Source of the DNA: Paenarthrobacter sp.
GTDB lineage: Bacteria > Actinomycetota > Actinomycetes > Actinomycetales > Micrococcaceae
Assembly (NCBI GenBank): GCA_031179305.1
Contig: JAPSHX010000001.1
Location: forward strand, 365,259-429,258
Length of the DNA: 64,000 bases
Direction: 5' to 3'
Shown here in pieces: positions 62,537-64,000 of the stretch (position 1 is the first letter of the stretch; each line of letters opens with the position of its first letter). A program made the translations under genes and the position numbers. The notes under the pieces are model-generated. The model had not been told where the DNA came from and did not search any database. It worked only from the letters and a program-made list of their open reading frames with translations.

Positions 62537-63996
62537 CGTGGCACCGCCGCTCCACGCCGGACGTCCATGGCCGCGTCGGCGGCTGCTACGATGCCGCCAG
62601 CATCGAAGGCTGACCAGGCAGCCGTCAACTGGGTCTTCGATGTCACAGCTGCTGCCTTCCAGCCGGCGAGGCGCAAGATCTCAAGTACTTCCTCGTTGTT
62701 CCGTGAAGCATCGGTCATCACCAAGGCAAAGGCGTTGGCGCCATAGCCGGCCGCCGGGGCGAGCGTCCTTGCCTCGGCATGCGTCAGGTTACCTACCAGG
62801 GCAAGCAGGGGACCGCGCAAACGGTGCGCTGAGAGTTTGTCCATGAGACGGTCGTTAAACGGCGAATCAGCTTCCGTGCCTGCCGGACCGGGGGAGCCCT
62901 CTTTGTGTTGGGAGATTTGGTTGCGCTCTGAACTGTGCTCCGTCCTCTGGTGCTCCAGCCTGTTGTGCCTCGGGCCGCCCAGCTCCACTGCTGCAAGACT
63001 CTCTGCGATGGCTTGAAGGCCGCCCACCCCCGCGAACTCCTCCATTTCCGGGTCCGGTGCTGACCGCGAACGATGGAACGCCGGGCTGCCAAATGCGTCC
63101 AGGAGCCGCAGCGAATAGCTGCGTTCTGCCAAGTGCGCGGCAATGGAAATCGCCGCCGTGACCATCCACTCGAAGTTCGCATTGGTGACAAGGTCCGAGT
63201 CCTCATCATGGCTCCCGAAGACAGAATTACCTCCGGCGGCAAAGGCGGCGAATCTCTGGTCAAGGATGAGAGTGGCCTCAGGGGTGGTCACCGACTCCTC
63301 CTGCCGCACCATGAGCTGGCCATGGCGGGCAGTAGCTGCCCAGTGAACGCGGCGCATGGGATCACCGTGCCTGTACTCACGGGTCATGATGTCGTCGTCG
63401 CTGGGATTGGCCCGGATACGGGTCGCCGTCACGCCATCGTTGCCACGCGCACCGGCGAGGCCCGTGACGGGAAGTTCGACGGCGGCGGGCGTCACTGTGA
63501 GGATGTCGCCGTCGTCAATTGCATGTCGCCGCAGCGATAAGCCGAAAGGGTCACTGAACTCTGCAGTGACCGGACCGATCCGGAACTGTCCACGCTTGCC
63601 CGAGCGCAAGTGATATTCGTAGCGGCTGGTGCCTCCGGAAGCTGATCGGGCGGGAAAACGGAATGCGGGTGGCTCACCGAAGCGGGGAGGCAACTGCTCC
63701 TCCATGATCACGTGCCCCGTGGAAAATGACGACCGGGCAACAGCGAGGCGAACGGTCGTGGTGCCTGACGTCTCCACCGTGGACGGATTGAACTCCCGGT
63801 ACACCTGGAACTTGGGTTTGAGCACCCGGACACCGGCAAGCGCCACCAGCGGAAGGAGAAGCAAGAGGACAGCCAGAGTCAAGAGGTCACGCCTGCCCAT
63901 GACATAGGCGCACCCCAGGGAAACGGCCCCGGCGGCCAGAAGCCCCCAGCCACGGTTGGTGAATAGGTGTTTGGGAAGCCGATCCATGAGCGCCAT
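62533..63996 (-). CDS. DUF58 domain-containing protein
   Basis: A 487-residue protein with two N-terminal helices, a beta domain and the DUF58 motif TREYRHGDPMRRVHWAATAR at about 205-224 before a von Willebrand A-like fold. Members sit with MoxR ATPases and TgpA; MoxR probably lies just beyond the right edge. An insertion of about 50 hydrophilic residues (HNRLEHQRTEHSSERNQ) lies near residue 350. ATG 63996 is 5 nt from the window edge; ATG 63987 is an alternative and the true start could lie outside. Confidence 0.88.
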   Translation of the reverse strand: MALMDRLPKHLFTNRGWGLLAAGAVSLGCAYVMGRRDLLTLAVLLLLLPLVALAGVRVLKPKFQVYREFNPSTVETSGTTTVRLAVARSSFSTGHVIMEEQLPPRFGEPPAFRFPARSASGGTSRYEYHLRSGKRGQFRIGPVTAEFSDPFGLSLRRHAIDDGDILTVTPAAVELPVTGLAGARGNDGVTATRIRANPSDDDIMTREYRHGDPMRRVHWAATARHGQLMVRQEESVTTPEATLILDQRFAAFAAGGNSVFGSHDEDSDLVTNANFEWMVTAAISIAAHLAERSYSLRLLDAFGSPAFHRSRSAPDPEMEEFAGVGGLQAIAESLAAVELGGPRHNRLEHQRTEHSSERNQISQHKEGSPGPAGTEADSPFNDRLMDKLSAHRLRGPLLALVGNLTHAEARTLAPAAGYGANAFALVMTDASRNNEEVLEILRLAGWKAAAVTSKTQLTAAWSAFDAGGIVAAADAAMDVRRGAAVPR

Positions 63997-64000
63997 ACCG

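Overview
The window reads as a chromosomal segment of a high-GC actinobacterium, most likely an Arthrobacter/Paenarthrobacter-type member of the Micrococcaceae. The marks are mycothiol conjugate amidase (mca), a WhiB iron-sulfur regulator, LytR-CpsA-Psr and FemAB-type wall enzymes, a protein O-mannosyltransferase, many GTG/TTG starts, and two blocks whose gene order, as I remember it, follows Mycobacterium tuberculosis (Rv1080c-Rv1100 and Rv3255c-Rv3277). The genus is an inference; no rRNA marker is present. I see no tRNA, rRNA, CRISPR array, insertion sequence or prophage. Nearly all of the window is ordinary core chromosome. The unexplained structure lies in intergenic palindromes and repeats, some regulatory sites and a few odd proteins.

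Layout. 1-4.8 kb: the end of a solute-binding protein, a 505-bp repeat-rich gap, then a leftward branched-chain amino acid ABC operon (livH-livM-livG-livF) whose LivH carries an extra extracytoplasmic domain. 5-16 kb: a Bax inhibitor-1 protein; a leftward galT-galK-thiolase group with divergent galM; and an AI-2E transporter-ilvA-rhomboid operon. 14-22 kb: greA, DUF4307, mca, a small membrane protein, a DUF255 thioredoxin-fold protein, hemolysin III, a Z-prenyl diphosphate synthase and PIN-PhoH (PhoH2). 22-28 kb: GNAT, an unknown protein, a prepilin peptidase, a lipoprotein, a Nudix hydrolase and a TetR-MFS drug-efflux pair with a visible operator.

28-32 kb: fumarase, beta-carbonic anhydrase, DUF4245 and glpX, covering TCA cycle, CO2/bicarbonate and gluconeogenesis. 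32-38 kb: a tightly packed leftward run purK-purE-LCP-manA-femX joining purine, mannose and wall steps. 38-49.7 kb: GtrA, a TIGR03089 protein, a whiB-glycosyltransferase-DUF5719 unit, a Zincin_1-family protein without its metal motif, DUF3499, Trm112, ahcY and an L,D-transpeptidase. 49.7-53.5 kb: a decayed pentapeptide-repeat gene, RDD, SpoIIM-like and TIGR01906 membrane proteins. 53.5-64 kb: an acyl-CoA ligase with a protein mannosyltransferase, divergent rsmI, gabD, then a leftward DUF58-TgpA pair that runs to the window end.

Themes. Cell-envelope construction recurs (LCP, FemX, LDT, PMT, GT2, GtrA, prenyl synthase). Sugar metabolism is represented by gal, manA and glpX. Many neighbours overlap by 4 nt, indicating translational coupling. 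I found no convincing new defence or mobile system. The best leads are the dispersed palindromic elements (333-421 and 32268-32355), the 74-nt repeat array, the LivH fusion and the whiB-GT2 junction with a likely CTG start.
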